A DNA stretch of 64,000 nt from Pyxicephalus adspersus (Eukaryota; Chordata; Amphibia; Anura; Pyxicephalidae), in NCBI RefSeq assembly GCF_032062135.1, contig NC_092859.1:42355521-42419520 (forward strand), read 5' to 3'. Made by a program: the position numbers and the translations under genes. A model generated the notes under the pieces. It was not told the DNA's origin, made no database searches, and saw nothing but the letters and a program-made list of their open reading frames with translations. Each line of letters starts with the position of its first letter. The stretch's first letter is position 1. This document shows, piece by piece, positions 48,199 to 59,960 of the stretch.

Positions 48199-51100
48199 CT
48201 GAGGAGAGATAAAAGTATAGTTAAAAACTGTCTGCTGTATAAAAACAAATATTTTTTACAAACAATAGCTCACTAGGTTACCAGAGATAGCCATAGATAG
48301 GATTTGTTCTTCCCATTACTGGGTAATACCAGAGCATTCTAGATTTCCCTGCCAATCTTATCTTTGTGGGGGAAAATATTGATCCAACCGTGGTGGTAAA
48401 TTGCAGATGATCGTTTTTAATTTTCCCCAAAAATTAAAACAATGCCGGAGAATTCATTATAAACTCCCACCCCAGTGATTGCAGGAATCCGTAGGATAAA
48501 AAATTTGGTTGGATCATGTCTACCTCCTCAGATTTGCAGTCCTCCTAAAGACTAACCAAGCCAAAACTTTTTGTTTCATCTAATGTTTAAAGCTTCTATA
48601 AGGTTTTTATTGTCATCCAGGTCCCTATTTGCGAGGATTCCTCTCAGCATTGAACCCTATAGGCGCTGATTTCAGACATTCGCAGTGGGACTTTTTTTTT
48701 CTCCAGAAGGTGTTTTATCTAATCTCAGGCCTGCACATTGAGAAATTGGGTGGCATAGGAAGAAGATGTTGGTGTCCGTTGTCCAAGCTGGAAGTAAGAC
48801 AGGACACGGCATGGTACTGACAAGTCTAGGATCGTGGAGGGATTGACAACTTCCCACCTATAAAAGTAGGTGCCATTTTTGTTTGTACTGATAGTTCCGA
48901 TTTAACTGCTGACGATCCTTAATATATTTTTAGGTCTTGGGAAACTCCTGAGATAGTTTTCAAATTTACAGGTCATGGTATTTTAGCTGTTGTAGAATGA
49001 TGTAGATATATTAAAAGATTAAAAACAATAAATATATTAAACTTACCTTGGGCTTGTGTTTTATTGCACAGATTTAGTAAATCACATCTACATTTGTGTT
49101 TAGTAATAAAATATACATTTACATTGGCGCTAAGTACACTCTGCTTCTCTACCTGAGACTAAAGGCTCAACTTCTGTTCCTGCATCAGCAGACAATCCAC
49201 CTGCTGTGCAAGCATTCCTGTCTCCAGAGCTTACTGTATGAGCAGAGAACATTGCAGCTTCTCCTGAACCTGCTGAAACACCTGGATACCCCTGGTACTT
49301 TAGTTGAGAAACCCTACTCTAGGTGTTAAGTGTTTTAGGACTGTAGAACACCCACCTTTTCTCCACTATAACATAGGTGGGAGGTGTTCTGTGGTCCACA
49401 TAGATAGCCAACAGAAATGGGAACAATAAAGAACAGGAAAAGCTTGGAACACAGGGAATTGACAAGATTTCTGTCAGGATCAACTGGCATTGTTTGCTCT
49501 TGTCAAACAGATATAACAAAATTGTTACAATGGATCTTTAAAACAGACAAAGTAAATACAAATTCACGGTTTGGGTTTACATACACTTTAACTGAGTAGG
49601 ATAGCCATGACCTGTCCCAATGTGTGAACATTTTACATCCCTGCACAGTCATCCCTTGTAGACTTGTATTAGCCATTAGACTTGTATTAGACTGGATGAG
49701 GGCTCACTTAACGGTGAGACTGGAGACTCTGGAGAAGGTATTATACAAATCCATGGAGGCTCACTTAAAGCAGAACTAAACTAAAAATAAAAAAATACAC
49801 TTACCAATAATCTTGCAGATCACTCCATGGCGATGGTCCTTCCCAGGATCCGGTCCTGCGTCGTCCTGAAAGCCTCTCGGTGTTACACTTACCTCTTCCT
49901 CACTAAAGTGCAGGCGTCTCTCCCCTGTGCATGCAGGCTCAGTGTGTGTTCATGACTCTGGGCGCGCTCCCAAGCTTTACCAGTTTCGCCCATCATGCAA
50001 CGTGTCTCAACATCCTCACTACCAGAGGCTCTGGTTACTGTTTAGGCTCTGGCCTTGGCCCTTCTCAGGGCTTACATCATTTGTGTGCAATTTGTAGAGC
50101 CCCCTAGCGTCCCTTTCTCCCTAAGCAAAACACTCGGGATGCATGACGTATGTATCCCGGAAGGCTCTGCACTCCCATTAAGTCCTGATCGCCGCGGCTT
50201 TGGTAAAGCTGATGAGGTCATGGTGTGTTGTTTCGGATTGGGAATGCTAGGCTTGCTGGGTAAATGTATTATGTTTGAATAGATAGACTAAAAGCAAGTG
50301 TCATCTTGCTTTTAAAGCAAAAAAAGAGTTTCTCTCCACCCAGTAATAGCTTTTTATTAAAGGAAACTTGTACTGAGAAAAATACACAGTCTGTGGTTGA
50401 TGACCTATCTTTATTGTTCTAGTATTGTCCTAATGTTTTTGTCTACTGTTGCCTTATTGTTCATATGAGTAAAATTCATTCATAAAGTTTAAAACTTTTT
50501 GTGAACTGTAGTGAATGTGTGAATCAAGCAGCTCTGCTGTGTACAATATTGAAAACAAGAATATGCCACTATGCAAACCACATCTGCACAGATATGACGC
50601 AACACCGACTAGTGTTGAGCGAAACTGCAGTTTTTTTATTCAGCAAAAATTTCAATTTCTAGGACAAATTGTATTGAAGCTCACGAATAATCCCTGTTAA
50701 TAAAATGAGTACAGTCTTACATTGTTTCCTACATTTGCTTTTACTAGTAGACTCTTCCAATGAGTTATTCACTGAGGTCCTACTTTAATAATATTCTTTT
50801 GACAAAATGACATGGTTTTTCACATTTTTCTTTCTTTTGCACAGACATACCCAGCAATTTTGAGCTTTGCAGTTACCCTGCAAAAGTTGAAATCTCCTAA
50901 AGTTGAATTTTCTACTTTGACTTTTGACATTTCGATTTTGACCTTGGGAGTCAAATTTTCAGGTAAAAACTAAACTACACGCATCCCTAACCCTGACCAC
51001 TCCAGCAATCTAAAATTGTGGCTATATCATACTAGTAATAAAAAATACTGATAGAATTTCACATTTTTCTGAATTAGGATAAAATGTTACACATTTGCAC

Positions 51101-54100
51101 TATCCACATACCTCCTTTGAGCAGAGGCTGTATAGCCATGGAAATATTCATACCGAGCATAGAGGTAACATAAACCACAGATGGCTGCAATTCCTGGGTA
51201 AAGTTGGAACAAAAAATATGCAAATAATATGCTATTACTCTATGGTATTCATTTAGATCAGTTCACAATCAAACTCTTTGTAGTATTATCATCTTAAGAA
51301 GTTATTCCTGACACTGACTAGTGGAAAATGTGCTTAAAATTTACATAAAAGATAAATATGACTTATGTTTACTTACCTTGATGGAAAAATATTCCAGCAA
51401 CCCAAAGCACAGAGAGGAAGATTGGGAAGTATTCAGAGCAGTTTAGCCTGTAGAAAAATAAAGACAATTGTTCCCAATAATGGCTTCAATGCTGAAAACT
51501 ACCGTACATGTAGGCTGCCATTAAAGAAGTTCTTTTGAAATTTTCTAACTGTACACTGATCCTTTAGCCTTAGTAGGTGTCAGTCCACTGGCCAACATTC
51601 ACTTTAGCACTGGGGGATTTGAGGGGAGGTCCCCCTAAAAAGCAGGGTTGGCAGGTTAGACATAAGAAATTATCAATTAAAATTTAGAGCTACAAAAGGT
51701 TAGACATGAGGGCTGGTATCAGGATAGCAGTGGGATTGCTGACCTGCCACTCCCCTATTTTGGGGGATACCGGATTCCCTGCCTCTTGCCTGAGGTGCTG
51801 GGCTGTCTCTTTCAGGGTGAAGGGGGGGGGGGGGGTTAAAAGAAGTTACTTTACCTTACTAGTGCTGAAAATATAACACCGTTTCAGCACCATGGAGAGC
51901 AATTGTCAGCATGTGGTTGAATTAAGTTCCCATTAGTTAATAAGATGTTCAAGATCTACAATATTCATCTGATTGTGTATGGTACGTCTCCAATTCTACC
52001 TGCCAAAATTCACCCCTGTGTATCCAATTGTATTCCCCTACAATATTCATCTGATTGTGTATGATATTTATTGCCCTGCCAACCCCTCGCCAGGTTCAAC
52101 TGATATCCCAAATTTCTTGTTACTCCCATCAGTCCATCCATATTCAGGTTCCAAAGCACTTCTGTTTAAACAGCAGGCATGGACACGTGCCCAAATTTCA
52201 AGTGCAACATTTTAAGTGCAATGGGAGTTAGTCCAGGGAATTGAAGTAGGAATTGGACGGACATTTACACTCTGCACAATTATCTGTTAAATATGTACTA
52301 TTCACCCCGCCCTCTTTTTGCCGGCCTTATTCCCTCTCCTCCCCTGTCTGTGCTCCTGCACCTTTTTTTTTCTACTGCTAACATCATTCCTAATCTGTCT
52401 GTCATCTGCAACCCCTATTTAATGTACAGCACTGTGTATTATCCCATTTTCTTTCCAACATATTGGAAAAAGCAAAAACCAAGATCTTCATTTATACTGT
52501 GAATGAAAGGTAAAAATATTTATCATGAACATATTAACTTCCAATACCAATTTATCATATAGAAAAAGTTATTAAACCTCCAGGGTGGACTGGGCCTACT
52601 AGAACACTCTGTCCTACAGCAAATTGAGCCAGCACATTTGCCTGCTTGTCACTTATCTCATTATACTCTTCCTTTCACTGGAGTTTGCCTATCAAATGAA
52701 CCTGCTAATGATTAAAATCTGCCTGTCACTGGGTTACCTATTATTGGGGAATCTGCCTGTCACAGAATTATCTACATAATAATGGAATCTGAATATTGTT
52801 GATATCTGGCTATCATTGAAATACATATTAATCATCATCCTGCAATATCTATATACATTGAAACCTACTTGTCATTAATAATAAATGCATGTTGTTGATA
52901 TTTGCCTGCCAGTAATATCTGCCTGTTGCTTGTATAAGTTGTATGTCACTAAGATAAGCCTGTCATGGGTAATAACTATGTTGGTGGTATTTTCTGCATG
53001 TCAATAAGATTTGCCTGTTGCTGGTTATAGCTGCGTGTCATTAGAATTTTCCTATTGCTGTATATGATGTGACTTTCACATTTTCAGGGTATGGTAAAAT
53101 AGGAACACACTTTGGGGGCACTGAAAACTTGCAACACACAATGTTTGGCAGTTGGGGGTTGCAAACCATAAATGGGGCACTAAAAAGTTGGAGAACACTG
53201 TAAGGGGTAGGACTGGAAAGCTATAATACAATATGGATGTAACAAGCACAACAACTAGACACACTGGAAGTTTGGCACACCACATTTGTTGCCTGTTACT
53301 CTGCCTACTTTTGGCCAAATATCTACTCTCCCATATCACACAAAGGCTACTTTATTTTTGTCCCCCGAGCCAGATTATCCACCCCTGGTATACCCCCACA
53401 TTTATCGCCACTGTAAACACATGAAATTTGAGAAAAGGACATATGCAAGTAGTATCTGTCTTATTTGTTGTTCTATTATATCTATTAATTTTTGTAATGT
53501 CATCATACCAAGATCAAAAGGCCCTTATAATGATGAATGTGGATGCTTTTGAGTCTGGCGTTAGATTTAATAACATTGCTAAATTATTTAAATCAATCAT
53601 TCACCTTTAGAAAAAATAAAGTGGCATAGATTTCACATCTTATTTTGTCCCGGACTGGCTAATGCAGCCCAATAGAGGACTTATGCAGAAACAGTCTCCG
53701 AAAATGTAATCATTTAAGTAGTGTTATTTGCAGGTAAAACTTGCAACAGGTGGTGTCAAAGAGAATGCATATACAACCAAAGCAAGATTTTCCTAAATAA
53801 CCTGCAGGAGAAAAAACTCATACCAACTGTGAAATGTGGTGGTGGAAATTTTATGCTGCTTTTATCATTGTACACTGAACTTTTGAAGCGAAAAATCAGA
53901 TCTCCTTCACTGACAGACAGGGTTGTGTGGTAGCTCTGAGCTGTATAAATCTCTCAACAGGAGAGAAAAAAATACAAATGCAAAATAAAACAGTTCCTTT
54001 ATACAGCAAATATAAATATACAGCAAACCAGGAATTAGGTTTTGAACATGTCAACGTTTGATTTTTATTAGGGCTATTGACCTGAAATTTACACCAGATA

Positions 54101-57100
54101 TCAGTAAAGACCCATTTAATCCACTCCACATAAATTACTACTAAAATGTATTTATTACTTAGTAAAAAGCTTTTGTTGGTAATGATGCCTCCTGTATGAA
54201 GAAACATGCATTTCATTTCAGGTGTGATCTTGGTCCATTCTACTATACAATTTCAAATCTTGAAGGTTTCGGGGGCCTCTTTTTGAACTCTGATCCTTAG
54301 TTCTTTTAATACATTTTCAAATAGACTCAAGTTTGGTGATTGACTGGGCCATTCTAGCAGCTTTATTTTCTTTTTCAGAAACCAACAAAAGGGAGTTTCC
54401 TTGGCTGTGTGTTCAGAATCATTGTCTAGCTGAAGTGTCCACCCTCATTTCATTTTCAGCATCCTAGTGGATGGCAGCAGATTCTTATCAAGAATGTCCC
54501 GGTACATTTCCCCAATCATCCTTCCTTCAATTATATGAAATCTGCCAGTGATGTTTGCTGAAAGATAGCCCTACATCATGATGTTCCCACCTCCAAACTT
54601 TACTGTTGGTATGGTGTTTTATGGGTAATGTGCCATTTATCCTCCAAACATGGTGTGTACAATGGCAATATTTCACTGGTTTATCCAAATGTTGTGCAGC
54701 AAATTTAAAAATGGAGTCTGGTGCGATGTGCATGGATAGAGGCCATGTCAGTTGGGTGTATTACTTAGTTGTTTTTTTTTTTTAAACAACTGTACCTGCT
54801 AATTCCTCATCTTCCTGAAACTTTTTGGACAAGGGATCCTTGTCTCTTGGACAACTCTTCCGATTATTCTTTTGACACTCCTTCAAAAGTCCTGCGAGGA
54901 GCACCTAGTTGTGGCCAGTTTAGGGTGAAATGATGTTCTTTCCACTTCCTGGTTATTGGCCCCACCAGTACTCACTGGAACAAGCTTAGAACTAATGTCT
55001 GTAACTAATGCTATCGGTATTGTTTGCAACAATAAGGTTGTGAAGATCTTGAAAGAGCTCTTTGCTTTTGCACATCATAAGATCCTTGTTGTGTGATAGG
55101 TGGCAAGATTTCTAAATGCTGATAATTTTTAACAGGTTTCTTGGGATTCCATTCTGTTTTGTATAATTTACACATACCTTCATTTATGGACATATTTGTT
55201 TTGATTTATTTGTATGTGTGGAAGTTGCTACAATATCTCGTGTAAATATCAGGTCAAAAGCCCCATTAGAAATATATTTACTGAGAAAAAAAGAAACGTA
55301 TATATTACTTATTTACCCCACTGTATGTACTTCACCTTTGTATATTTTGTATATGGCTGTTTCCCTGAAACTCAGCTTTAAGAATTAAAATGCAAAAACA
55401 TTTCCCTGGTGTTGAACAGAGTGGGGAACAATTAGAAAGGATTTTAAAGCAATCCAAGGCTCTTGAAGATTATCTAAAGAGAAAAACAGTTTCAGCTGGA
55501 CAGAAAGTAAGGAAAACTTTCTCTAATGAATGCATCCATGGAGCAGTGAAAACCCAATGGGAATCCTAACCCTATACACTGTTTAAAAAAAAGTCTTAAC
55601 AAACATTTTATTTGACATTGACTTTTGGTATAGGTTTTCCACACACAAAATAATATTTTTTTTTTTAAAAAGTACTCTTTAGTAAATAAGGCAAAAGGCA
55701 TTCAACTGTGTTGTTTTTACATTTAATTTTTTTTTTTTAATAATGTAAAAGTTTCTTCTTTAAAGCAGACATTTCAGAATAGGTAAAATTATATACTGTA
55801 TAAGGTTTTTTTTGGCAGATTATAAAGAATAATATAGTTCATGCAAGAAAACTTCAATATGATAATTATCTTTTTATTATATACCTTTGTATTGTACTTA
55901 GATCAGGGAAGATGATTTCAGAATACTCACCAATAGATACTGCGTTTTGCATAATGCATTTTTGCATTACCGTGCAGATAATCTTTTTATCATTATTCAT
56001 TATGTAGTAGTAAATGATGAGGAACTATTTATTACAGCAGACACATACCTATTGGTTTTAATGGTAAGAGGAAATTATCTCTTCATCTTGTTATTTTTGT
56101 ATTTCCCTTTGCTGATATAGAGAAGGAAGAAGGGTTTAACTATTTAGTAGCCCATAATGTCCCTTCATTTATCAAATGGTTGCACATATGCACCTTTATC
56201 CCCTTTATATTTCTGAACAGATTACAAAGTAAAAAATGATCTACTTGGTTTTAGAATAGGAACACTAGGCCATACAGCCATATCATTTCTAAACAATTCA
56301 AGTGTATATAATAATTAAAATATCCAAAATAAGCCATCATTCTTTGGGGGTTAAAGTATTTCCCCTTCTCAGTGCTCAAATATTCAAAAACAATATGTAC
56401 CTGAATACATATTTGTTGCAGAATTTGCCAATTTAAAGTTCTAGTATTTCTAGAACCCCCAAAGCAGGTTAATTTGTTTTGCATAAATATACTTGTAACT
56501 ACTCCATTGACCTGACACCTTCTTTCCCATTAGAATTATATGGGGAGAACAGTTCTTTCTGATGAATGCATTAAAATAAAGGGCTAATAATTCAGTGACA
56601 AGACTCTGGAGTATTATAGTTATTGAACAACATGTAACTGCAGCAGTAACCTGAAAAAAATAATAATAATGATAATTTATTACAAGACCAGTGTTGTTGT
56701 TGCAGGTATCATTTTCCTGTCACATTAAATTTGTGCAAATCCTTTGCAGTCAGACTTAATATTTCACTGCTGTGATCTAACTGCATGTTTCTGTAACAGT
56801 TCTCCCCAGCAGGAAAGCAAACAAATCCCAATGCATGATCCAAATAAAACAATTTAAACTCACTGTGCTCGAAATACACGTTCAAACACTGGATGACCTG
56901 ATGTATTTGGAGGAGAAATCTTGTATTTTCGACGTGCCCATATGACTTCCATGGAGAAGTAAGCTGTAAGAATCAAAATTTTATGGTGACAAAGAAATAC
57001 TAAAAGTACCAAATTCTAATGATGGAGTTAAAGACATTGTTTTCCCTGTGACTTGTAACCCTGACATAAGTACAACCAATTTGCAGTGCGAAAGGCCTAA

Positions 57101-59619
57101 TTGTAATTTTTTTCATTTGTTTGCATCTACATTAATTTTATTGACATGATTTAACAGAAAGCTCAAAAACTCAACACAAATATAGTATTTTCACTGCTTT
57201 GCTCCCATAGCGATACATGGTCCTTGTAGGCCTTGTGGTTCATGACTGCCTAAAGCATACCTAAACCCTAATTGCTTTTATTTATTAAAATGTATTTTTA
57301 TGTTCTCTTCTGAAGTATTTCACCTGCATACTAATACATTGTCTTTATGAAGTGCCATTTCTCGGATATTTCTTGCCTGGAAATGTAAATATACAATAGG
57401 AAGGACAGTATGATCATGTTACATTTAATGAATATATAGGAAGTGAATTTCTGTTCTGAACCATGTCATTTTTCTTGCTTAATGCTGATAGAAAATATAA
57501 CTGCATGGTGGCTTCCTCAAGGAATATTATGAAGTTAAAATACAGCATTGCCCTTCACCTTACCTACATACATCAGTTCTAAAAAAAGTAAAATCCTAAT
57601 AATTATTGATAATTTTGCTGCAGGAGTACCACTTTCATTATTGTCATGGGGGAGCATACATGTGATGAATGCCAAAATATTATATTTCCTAGTTCTTTAC
57701 ATCTAAACTGTAGGGGGCCAAAACTTGACCTTTATGAAAGAGGAGGGGACAGGCAAGCAGCACCCCACCGTCACCGTTGAAGTCCATAGTGGCTAAATTC
57801 TTTTAGTAGATCCTAGGCAAACTACTATCAGAAAAGGATTAGAAGATATAGGGAGAGGGTCATTAATATAGTCTAATTTGTGGGAAACCAATAAACTTTT
57901 CGGTATGTTTTTGGCATGCGGCTCAAAACTGTAATGCCCAGAGCAATCCCAAGCAAGCACGGGGAGAACATTCAGACTTCATGCAGTCACGCTTCAAACC
58001 TAGTACACTTTTTGCTGAAAGGTTGTTGAGTGCTAGCTACTAAGCCACGGTATTGCCCATACTTATTTTGAAACCACCAGGACATCTGCCAACTTTTTTA
58101 TATCCCACCAACCCCCTTCAAATTGCCAATACCTTGGTAAGATGGATTTGAAGAAGTACTAGCATAGGGCATAATGGTTAAAGAGAGAGACAAGACAGGG
58201 TATTAGAGCCTTTCATCTCTTCTGAGGAGGCCTAACAGACCCTAGGCTAGCAGAAGCACTATCCCTCCAAGGAACTACGTACTTTAAACTGGCAAATTCT
58301 GGTACTTTCTGAATGCTGACCCCCAGTGAACTGATCAGACTGCACTAGTTGGTAAAGGGAGAGCAGGACATCCTTAAAGGTGAGGCGGGAGAGCTATGAC
58401 ATTCTGGATCTAGGAGCGTGGGAATGTCACAGTGTAAAACTACCATCTGGAACTGAAAAAAAAAAAAAATGGGGCTGGCTTATGTAAAAAACTCTTCCAC
58501 TTACCATTCCAAACCAGGTGAACTAAATTAAAATGCCAGGCAATCTCATCCGTAATAGCAATGTAAATAACCTGTTACATCTGTTTTTATTACTGTATAT
58601 TCACATATTCTAAGACTATAGTAATCTCAGTGATGTCCATATGAATTTATGTCAGTAAGTGCTATTTGCTGTGTAAATGCCAATTTAAATTAATAAAGAA
58701 GCAATGCCAGACAAAGCAGGTATTAAATAAAACTTGTCCCTTGTCATTTAAAGCTGACCTAAATAAAAAAACAAAAAAACAAAAAACACGTCACTAAATA
58801 GGAGTGCTATCTGACAAATTAGATATTCAATGTCCAAAAAACAAAGCCCTGGTGGCTTTTTTCTTTCATTCTACACTGCACAGCCCTTGTATTGTGTAGT
58901 GTAAAGCTTGGTTCTGTGTGTTGTAGTGCAGCATTGAAAGCCAGCTTGCCAGGATACCTAGACATGTCATCTTGCTTTGCATACTTGACGATTATAACAG
59001 AAGCTCACCAGCCTGCTTTAAACGGCAAATTATAGAGTACTTTTTTTTTTTTTTTAGTTCTTTTATACTGGCATTTGTGTTATCACGCATCCAGTTCACA
59101 CCTAGCAGTGTAGCCTGCATTGCACTTTGGTTTTGCTGCTGATTTTCCACAGGTGCCAAGGACAATTCCTATGAGAGTTGAATAATCAAGCTGCATATTT
59201 TGGGATGTGTGGGAGAACCCCACACAAATACCTGGTGAGCATGCAAACTTCTTCCAGATAGTATCCTGGCTGGGATTAGATTTTAGGGCCCATCCACAGT
59301 AACAATATTTTTTACACTTATCAAAGTATTAATTGGTGTTTTTAAAAATAATACGTGAAAATCTTTTTAAAAGACAGTATCATCAAACCAAAGCATTGTT
59401 TGTCATACAACGTATTATATATATGTATAACTTTATAATTCCTATGTAATAAAATATTCGATGTAACAAAGATATTGCTGAAAAAAAACAAGCCCATAGC
59501 AGAAATGTAGACATTTCTTTGGAGTGTGTACAGGTATGAGAAATTAAGAGGGTAATATTACCTTGTTCCAGCACTGCTATCACTGTGATGAAAGCCAGCT
59601 GAGCCACTTGGCCATGCAT
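48063..59619 (-). CDS. LTC4S: LTC4S, leukotriene C4 synthase, complete coding sequence in five exons
   Basis: This MAPEG-family, four-helix integral membrane enzyme of the nuclear envelope/ER conjugates glutathione to LTA4 to make LTC4, parent of the cysteinyl leukotrienes. Exons on the minus strand are 59619-59562, 56963-56864, 51447-51377, 51193-51112 and 48198-48063: 58, 100, 71, 82 and 136 nt, total 447 nt, 148 residues (human 150). The first four lengths equal the human coding-exon lengths as I remember them. Residue numbering matches human without gaps to at least W116. The functional residues R30, R31, R51, N55, E58, Y59, Y93, Y97, R104 (thiol activation), Y109 and W116 are all present. 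The motif NCSEYFP and the FERV(F)RAQ loop are intact. The C-terminus after helix 4 is divergent (ends SLFWWIS). It is convergent with MGAT4B. Confidence 0.95.
48199..51111 (-). other. LTC4S intron 4 (2.9 kb)
   Basis: Intron between exons 4 and 5. It contains a T2-like MITE (49765-50315). The rest, including a moderately GC-rich stretch at 48400-48880, is not recognised. Confidence 0.85.
49765..50315. mobile_element. T2/Kolobok-like MITE with TTAA ends
   Basis: The left end is TTAA followed by 'agcagaactaaac', a terminus very common in ranid DNA; the right end is '...cttgcttttaa' with TTAA at 50312-50315. The interior is GC-richer than its surroundings. TTAA target sites and TTAAAG-type ends fit T2/Kolobok MITEs, by analogy with Xenopus. 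About 550 bp, non-coding. Confidence 0.55.
51112..51193 (-). CDS. LTC4S: LTC4S exon 4
   Basis: Minus-strand acceptor 'ctttacccag', donor 'ag|gtatgt'. The 82-nt exon completes Gly77 and reads [20 protein letters not shown] then TASAQR, ending in the first two bases of Arg104. It encodes helix 3 with Y93 and Y97. The intron separating it from exon 3 is only 183 bp, the shortest in the window. Confidence 0.95.
51377..51447 (-). CDS. LTC4S: LTC4S exon 3
   Basis: Minus-strand acceptor 'ttttctacag', donor 'caag|gtaagt'. The 71-nt exon completes Gln53 and reads [20 protein letters not shown] then FHQ. It holds N55, E58 and Y59 of the glutathione site and most of transmembrane helix 2. This is the most conserved block of the enzyme. 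Confidence 0.96.
51822..51835. repeat. G14 homopolymer
   Basis: Fourteen consecutive G. Confidence 0.95.
52361..52442 (+). mobile_element. L2-type 3' tail fragment, short
   Basis: Contains 'gtctgtcatctgcaacccct' and 'atttaatgtacagcactgtg', the same tail as at 2011 and 19759, without the final (ATA)n. Confidence 0.6.
52600..53060. repeat. Degenerate tandem repeat with 'ctgcctgtcact' core
   Basis: Variants of 'atctgcctgtcact' (also 'tttgcctgttgct', 'ataagcctgtcat', 'tctgcatgtcaat') recur every 25-60 bp across about 460 bp. It looks like an old minisatellite; the unit is too eroded to fix its length by eye. Confidence 0.55.
54019..55325 (-). mobile_element. Tc1-like element C, near full length, dead transposase
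   Basis: A 1.3-kb element with TA at both borders. The long inverted repeats include 'gctattgacctgaaatttac' at left and the inverse of 'gtaaatatcaggtcaaaagc' at right. The minus strand encodes a transposase relic: [14 protein letters not shown] (second catalytic Asp), then [20 protein letters not shown] (third acid, spacing like DD34E) and [12 protein letters not shown]; frames are broken by many stops. The N-terminal HTH is poorly visible. It belongs to a family common in teleosts and frogs whose ends read 'cagtggggcaaataagtatt'. Confidence 0.85.
56864..56963 (-). CDS. LTC4S: LTC4S exon 2
   Basis: Minus-strand acceptor 'ttcttacag', donor 'ca|gtgagt'. The 100-nt exon completes Ala20 and reads [20 protein letters not shown] and then [13 protein letters not shown]. 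It carries R30/R31 at the helix 1 end and R51 of the glutathione site. The SPP..(T)(S/T)G.P.FERV loop between helices 1 and 2 is the MAPEG LTC4S/FLAP signature. Confidence 0.95.
57870..58058 (-). mobile_element. tRNA-derived SINE, eroded copy
   Basis: On the minus strand it parallels the full SINE at 24963: 'gtctaatttgtgggaaacca', 'agcacggggagaacattcag' and 'ctaagccacggtattgcc' are the inverse of the middle, core and head of that element. It is heavily mutated; the B box is no longer intact. Confidence 0.65.
58750..59040. repeat. Ranid-type 'ttaaag' dispersed repeat
   Basis: It starts 'atttaaagctgacctaaata' and contains 'ctggtggcttttttctttca' and 'gccagcttgccaggatacc', reminiscent of TTAA-bounded frog MITEs. 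The right end is not defined. Confidence 0.4.
59176..59290 (-). mobile_element. tRNA-derived SINE, fragment
   Basis: The stretch 'gctgcatattttgggatgtg' to 'tatcctggctgggattagat' is the inverse of the SINE core and B-box region, with an internal deletion. It lies 270 bp from LTC4S exon 1, inside intron 1. Confidence 0.6.
59562..59619 (-). CDS. LTC4S: LTC4S exon 1 (start codon, 19 codons + 1 nt)
   Basis: The ATG is at 59619-59617. The frame reads [19 protein letters not shown] and ends with g before a 'gtaata' donor. Its 58-nt coding length and the 1/2 split of the Ala codon equal those of human exon 1, which supports this start. The hydrophobic run is the beginning of transmembrane helix 1. 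The N-terminal residues (MHGQ against MKDE in human) are less conserved. Confidence 0.88.
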
Positions 59620-59960
59620 GTTGGAGGGAATATGTGTATCCTAGGTATGAATTACTCTGGATACGAAGCTTCCTGGTTATTGGGGTAATTCGCTAGCTAT
59701 GCGTCTTGTAAAGCAATAATAGGATTTGATGCAGGTTGAGATCATACAGCTTCTGTCTGGAAAACTTGATGTCAGGCTGTAAAACATGCAGGGACTATTG
59801 TGTGATGCAGGCTTCAGGGTGTATATCTCTACTGTGCTCGCCTGTAGCTCAAGAAGTCCTACTGTGTAAAGTATTATAATGTGATACCCGACTTCCTCTT
59901 TTCAGTTTTGCAGAAGTCATAATTTCACTTTACATTTAGACATTTCTGTAGTAGCTGCAA
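59620..59960 (-). promoter_or_regulatory. LTC4S 5' flank / probable promoter region
   Basis: This is the sequence immediately upstream of the LTC4S ATG on the minus strand. It is not GC-rich and shows no CpG island. About 270-290 bp upstream of the ATG the minus strand has 'aaaagaggaagt' (plus 59891-59903), which fits the PU.1/ETS purine-rich consensus, and a nearby AT-rich 'attataatac'. The link to myeloid expression of LTC4S is inference from the motif alone. Confidence 0.3.

Larger units (their letters stand above)
51448..56863 (-). other. LTC4S intron 2 (5.4 kb)
   Basis: Intron between exons 2 and 3. It holds a G-run (51822-51835), an L2-type tail, a degenerate tandem repeat and a full Tc1 element, all listed separately. 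55326-56863 shows nothing recognisable. Confidence 0.85.
56964..59561 (-). other. LTC4S intron 1 (2.6 kb)
   Basis: Intron between exons 1 and 2, with two eroded SINE copies and a 'ttaaag'-type repeat near 58750-59040. Nothing else is recognised. Confidence 0.85.

Noticed and set aside
59383..59619. A 78-codon frame starting with the LTC4S ATG as a one-exon protein.
   Set aside because: Only the first 58 nt are coding; the rest is read-through of the intron 1 donor at 59561-59560.
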